Origin: Bacteroidales bacterium
Lineage (GTDB): Bacteria > Bacteroidota > Bacteroidia > Bacteroidales > UBA932
Reading direction: 5' to 3'
DNA length: 46,908 nucleotides
Assembly (NCBI GenBank): GCA_017443845.1
Contig: JAFSXX010000008.1
Span: 1-46,908, forward strand
Positions 43,703-46,908 of this stretch are shown one piece after another; position 1 is the stretch's first letter; each line of letters begins with the position of its first letter. Both the position numbers and the translations under genes were made by a program. Below the pieces are notes generated by a model. It saw only the letters and a program-made list of their open reading frames with translations, ran no database searches and had not been told where the DNA came from.

Positions 43703-43738
43703 GGCTGTGTCCTCCAGTTAAGTTAATTATCGGTGTAA

Positions 43739-45673
43739 TTATTTAAGTTCGTTTTCTATCTCCTGTTTAATATATTCCACAAAATCGCCGACGGCCATCG
43801 AGCCCATATCCTCGCCGCCTTGCTTCCTGACTGATACAGTGTTGCTTGCGGCCTCCTTCTCACCTACTATCAGCAAGTACGGGATGCGCTTGATCTCGTT
43901 CTCGCGGATCTTCTTTCCGATGGTCTCGTTGCGGTCGTCAACGGAGGTGCGAAGTTCGTAATTATTAAGTAATTCGCAAACTTTTTTTGCAAAATCGTTG
44001 TATTTTTCGCTGATGGGCAGGATCATAGCCTGGTCGGTCGAGAGCCACAGGGGCAACTTTCCGCCGGTGTGTTCGAGCAGCACGGCGACGAATCTCTCGA
44101 GCGAACCGAAGGGCGCGCGGTGGATCATAACCGGGCGGTGCTTCTTGTCATCGGCGCCGGTATATTCGAGTTCGAAGCGCTCGGGCAGGTTGTAGTCCAC
44201 CTGGATGGTACCCAGCTGCCAGCTGCGTCCGAGGGCATCTTTGACCATAAAGTCGAGTTTAGGGCCGTAGAATGCGGCCTCGTCATATTCGACAACGGTA
44301 GGCAGCCCCTTCTCAGCGGCAGCCTCGACGATAGCTCTCTCGGCCTTCTCCCAGTTCTCCTCGCTGCCGATGTACTTGCTGTGATCGGTCTTATGGCGCA
44401 GGGATATCTGTGCGGTATATTTGTCGAACTTCAGGGTACGGAAGATATAGAGCACGATGTCGATGACCTTGCAGAACTCCTCCTTGATCTGGTCGGGACG
44501 GCAGAAGAGGTGCGCGTCGTCCTGGGTGAAGCTGCGGACACGGGTCAGGCCGTGGAGCTCGCCGCTCTGCTCGTAACGATAGACGGTGCCGAATTCCGCG
44601 AGGCGGACGGGCAGATCCTTGTACGAGTGGGGTTTCGACTTGTAAATCTCGCAGTGATGGGGGCAGTTCATAGGCTTGAGCAGGTACTCCTCGCCCTCCT
44701 GCGGGGTGGTTATGGGACGGAATGAATCCTTGCCGTACTTAGCCCAGTGGCCGGAGGTAACATAGAGTTCCTTGTTGCCGATATGAGGAGTGACGACGGG
44801 CAGATAGCCGTACTGCTTCTGCACCTTACGCAGGAAGTTCTCAAGCCTCATACGCAGTTCGGCACCCTTGGGAAGCCAGAGGGGAAGACCCATTCCCACC
44901 TTCTGCGAGAAGGTGAAGAGTTCCATCTCCTTGCCGAGCTTGCGGTGGTCGCGTTTCTTGGCCTCCTCGAGCATCTGGAGATACTCGTCGAGCATCGATT
45001 TCTTGGGGAAGGTGATGCCATAGACGCGGGTGAGCATCTTGTTGTGCTCGTCGCCACGCCAATATGCAGCCGCGATGCTGGTGAGTTTGACCGCCTTGAT
45101 GACGGAGGTGTCACGGAGATGCGGGCCTCGGCACAGGTCAGTGAATGAGCCGTTGGTATAGAAGGTTATGTGGCCGTCCTCGAGACCCTCGATCAGCTCA
45201 CACTTGTACCATTCATCCTTGTGGGAGAAACGCGCGAGCGCATCGGCCTTAGAGACAGACGTGCGGACGAACTTCTCCTTGGTACGGGCGAGTTCGATCA
45301 TCTTCTGCTCGATTGCGGCCAGGTCAGCCTCGACAAGTTGCTTGTCGCCGAGGTCTATATCGTAGTAGAATCCGTTTTCAATCGCAGGTCCGATACCGAA
45401 TTTGACTTTCGGATAGAGGCTCTGGATAGCTTCGGCCATAAGATGGGACGAGGAGTGCCAGAAAGTCTCCTTCGCCTCTTTGTCCTCCCATTTGTGGAGT
45501 TTAATCGAAGCGTCGCTCTCAATCGGACGGTCCAGGTCATAGATTTCGCCATCGACCGATGCAGACAAAACATCGGATGCGAGGCGCGGGCTGATGCTTT
45601 CGGCTATCTGGTAAGCCGTAGTGCCCTGTTCGTATTGTCTGACGCTGCCGTCAGGAAAAGTGATGTTAATCAT
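43739..45673 (-). CDS. thrS: Threonyl-tRNA synthetase
   Basis: 644 residues. Domains: TGS (1-62), editing domain with His73, His77 (HSSSH), Cys181 and His185, class II catalytic core with the zinc ligands Cys337 (MNCPHH) and His388 (DDAHLF) and a C-terminal anticodon-binding domain ([20 protein letters not shown]). It charges tRNA-Thr and clears mischarged serine. It is first in the thrS-infC-rpmI-rplT-lepB unit, with a TATCTTTG box 31 bp upstream. The leader (about 30 nt) is too short for a long attenuator. Confidence 0.98.
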   Translation of the reverse strand: MINITFPDGSVRQYEQGTTAYQIAESISPRLASDVLSASVDGEIYDLDRPIESDASIKLHKWEDKEAKETFWHSSSHLMAEAIQSLYPKVKFGIGPAIENGFYYDIDLGDKQLVEADLAAIEQKMIELARTKEKFVRTSVSKADALARFSHKDEWYKCELIEGLEDGHITFYTNGSFTDLCRGPHLRDTSVIKAVKLTSIAAAYWRGDEHNKMLTRVYGITFPKKSMLDEYLQMLEEAKKRDHRKLGKEMELFTFSQKVGMGLPLWLPKGAELRMRLENFLRKVQKQYGYLPVVTPHIGNKELYVTSGHWAKYGKDSFRPITTPQEGEEYLLKPMNCPHHCEIYKSKPHSYKDLPVRLAEFGTVYRYEQSGELHGLTRVRSFTQDDAHLFCRPDQIKEEFCKVIDIVLYIFRTLKFDKYTAQISLRHKTDHSKYIGSEENWEKAERAIVEAAAEKGLPTVVEYDEAAFYGPKLDFMVKDALGRSWQLGTIQVDYNLPERFELEYTGADDKKHRPVMIHRAPFGSLERFVAVLLEHTGGKLPLWLSTDQAMILPISEKYNDFAKKVCELLNNYELRTSVDDRNETIGKKIRENEIKRIPYLLIVGEKEAASNTVSVRKQGGEDMGSMAVGDFVEYIKQEIENELK

Positions 45674-45703
45674 TACAAACTGATTATTGGTTCATATATC
45701 CTG

Positions 45704-45711
45704 CAAAGATA
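45704..45711 (-). promoter_or_regulatory. -7 box of thrS
   Basis: TATCTTTG on the minus strand (45711-45704), an exact match to TAnnTTTG, is 30 bp before the thrS ATG. No clear -33 TTTG is seen at the expected spacing. In the rest of the 173-bp gap to the next gene, TATCTTTA at 45819-45826 is a weak plus-strand candidate. Confidence 0.55.
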
Positions 45712-45846
45712 GTATTTATTTCCAGAATGATTTTGATTATTGTTGCATCCACGACCTCCTTCTGTTCCCGGCCACAGATACTCACGTTGAAAATGATGAA
45801 AATGATTGTTTTTTATCTTATCTTTACGCTTAAATAATCAAGTAAT

Positions 45847-46908
45847 ATGAATCGTCTATACCATCACCACTTGTCATTTATCATTATTCTTTTACTTAAT
45901 ACTTTTATTCTCCCCGCCCAACGCACCTATACTTATGGTTACAACTCTTCCGGCGACAGAGTTTACAAGTTGGGCGACCAGCAGAAAAGCGGTAGTGGAG
46001 ATTCTACGCGAATCTTTTCCTTCTCAGATACTTCAACGATTATCAAACAACAGACGACACTTTCTTCCGGAGAGGCCGTTGCCAGGACGATTCCTATATA
46101 TTCGTCGATTTACAATATAGATACTTCCTGCGACGTAGGCAAGATACCGATGAATTCATCAATATCGCCGTCGGGAGGAAGGATTTATTCCATTCCTCTG
46201 GTCACCGCTGCCGGATATAACTTCACGCCGCAATTGAGCCTCACATACAACAGTCAGAGCGGGGATGGAGTCGCCGGATTCGGATGGAGCATAAGCGGTT
46301 TGTCGTGCATTACAGTAAGGAATAAGAATCACTACTATGACGGATTGACGGCTCCGGCCAATTACCAGCACACCAACTGCAGCTATGTCCTTGACGGACA
46401 GCCCCTGCTACAGGATTCCCTCGCCATGGAACTTGGCTATGACTGGTCCACGCCTACTGGCCACATCTTGGTCAAGAAGCATACGGACGCGTCCGGACGG
46501 GTACTATGGTTTGACGCCTTGCTGCCCAACGGAGGAAAAGCTATTTACGGCCTGACCGAGAATGAAGATGAGGAAGAGAATGAAAATACTCCGGAACCGG
46601 AACTTGAGCCCAAGCCTTTCTATCCTTTGACAAGGATAACGGATGCGGACGGTAACATCATCAAGTTCAAGTATCACGAACCGGACAGCAGCTTGTTTTA
46701 TATCGACGAAGTTATCTATGGCACTGACAGTTCCGCTTCCCTGAAGTTCCACTATCAATCCCGTAACGATTACAACAGATACAGCCATTTTGCTACGAAG
46801 CCGGTCCACAACTCATTGCTGTTGACCAGTATCGAGAGTTTCGACGATAGCGGGCTCATAACACGTGATTCCCTGTACCACAGCACCAGATATGGCACCA
46901 TTCTGCTC
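45847..46908 (+). CDS. Secreted SpvB/RHS-type protein, N-terminal part, cut by the window edge
   Basis: The first 354 codons are open to the end of the window. A signal peptide (MNRLYHHHLSFIIILLLNTF, then ILPAQ) suggests export. Residues 112-155 carry the signature of the SpvB/Tc-toxin/RHS N-terminal domain (PLVTAAGYNFTPQLSLTYNS, then QSGDGVAGFGWSISGLS), which begins the shells of Tc toxin B-C and RHS/YD-repeat proteins. A glutamate-rich stretch (ENEDEEENENTPEPELEPK) lies around residue 240-265. Full members run to thousands of residues with a toxin or adhesin C-terminus; what this one carries is outside the window. Base composition is a little less GC-rich than its neighbours. Confidence 0.82.
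   Translation, partial: MNRLYHHHLSFIIILLLNTFILPAQRTYTYGYNSSGDRVYKLGDQQKSGSGDSTRIFSFSDTSTIIKQQTTLSSGEAVARTIPIYSSIYNIDTSCDVGKIPMNSSISPSGGRIYSIPLVTAAGYNFTPQLSLTYNSQSGDGVAGFGWSISGLSCITVRNKNHYYDGLTAPANYQHTNCSYVLDGQPLLQDSLAMELGYDWSTPTGHILVKKHTDASGRVLWFDALLPNGGKAIYGLTENEDEEENENTPEPELEPKPFYPLTRITDADGNIIKFKYHEPDSSLFYIDEVIYGTDSSASLKFHYQSRNDYNRYSHFATKPVHNSLLLTSIESFDDSGLITRDSLYHSTRYGTILL

Noticed and set aside
45712-45846. Attenuator or T-box before thrS
   Set aside because: The -7 box leaves a leader of about 30 nt, too short, and no T-box sequence or terminator hairpin is present.

Overview
The window looks like about 47 kb of chromosome from a GC-rich member of the Bacteroidales. Supporting signs are the Bacteroidetes-type promoters (TTTG near -33 and TAnnTTTG near -7, found in front of most transcription units), weak or absent Shine-Dalgarno sequences, the families DUF4293, DUF4295, DUF4296 and GGGtGRT, a Bacteroidetes-style long LepB, and the rpmB-rpmG-DUF4295 and thrS-infC-rpmI-rplT clusters. 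The genus cannot be fixed from the sequence alone. The window is almost entirely core genome; no insertion sequence, prophage or CRISPR array was seen.

Left part (1-12.7 kb): the first codons of a minus-strand gene diverge from a D-2-hydroxyacid dehydrogenase, which meets deoC tail to tail. A minus-strand unit follows (tRNA-Gly, DUF4296 lipoprotein, amidohydrolase, radical SAM protein), then a plus-strand unit (DUF4293 membrane protein, IscU-like Fe-S scaffold, GGGtGRT protein, nucleoside phosphorylase, transglutaminase-like protein). A minus-strand unit has a TPR protein, an EamA transporter and a LysM/M23 peptidase.

Centre (12.7-30.2 kb): a tight plus-strand operon carries an M28 peptidase, uvrB, a long RelA/SpoT homologue with a degraded hydrolase site, and uvrA, followed by a GNAT-like protein. 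Then come minus-strand gyrA and a TPR protein, plus-strand ClpC, and a minus-strand HerA-like (YjgR) ATPase.

Right part (30.2-46.9 kb): ssrA (tmRNA, tag GNNNIALAA) ends in a very long hairpin. It is followed by about 365 bp without a convincing gene that holds GC-rich hairpins and three dyad repeats in exact 51-bp phase, leading to the promoter of a solitary HicB-like regulator. Then come a MalY/PatB aminotransferase diverging from dapF, a minus-strand block of pheT plus a LolC/E-like permease, ftsY with an Asp/Glu racemase, an L-cysteine desulfidase-like protein, the L28-L33-DUF4295 operon, and thrS-infC-rpmI-rplT-lepB. At the right edge a secreted SpvB/RHS-type giant protein begins and is cut by the window end.

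The most notable items are: repeated back-to-back divergent promoters whose -7 boxes abut within 0-2 bp; an AUA start codon for infC with a strong ribosome binding site; the phased dyad array before the orphan HicB gene; a uvrB-rsh-uvrA operon with a probably synthetase-only Rel protein; an M28 peptidase with lysine at the expected catalytic-base position; and the poorly understood IscU-like/GGGtGRT pair.
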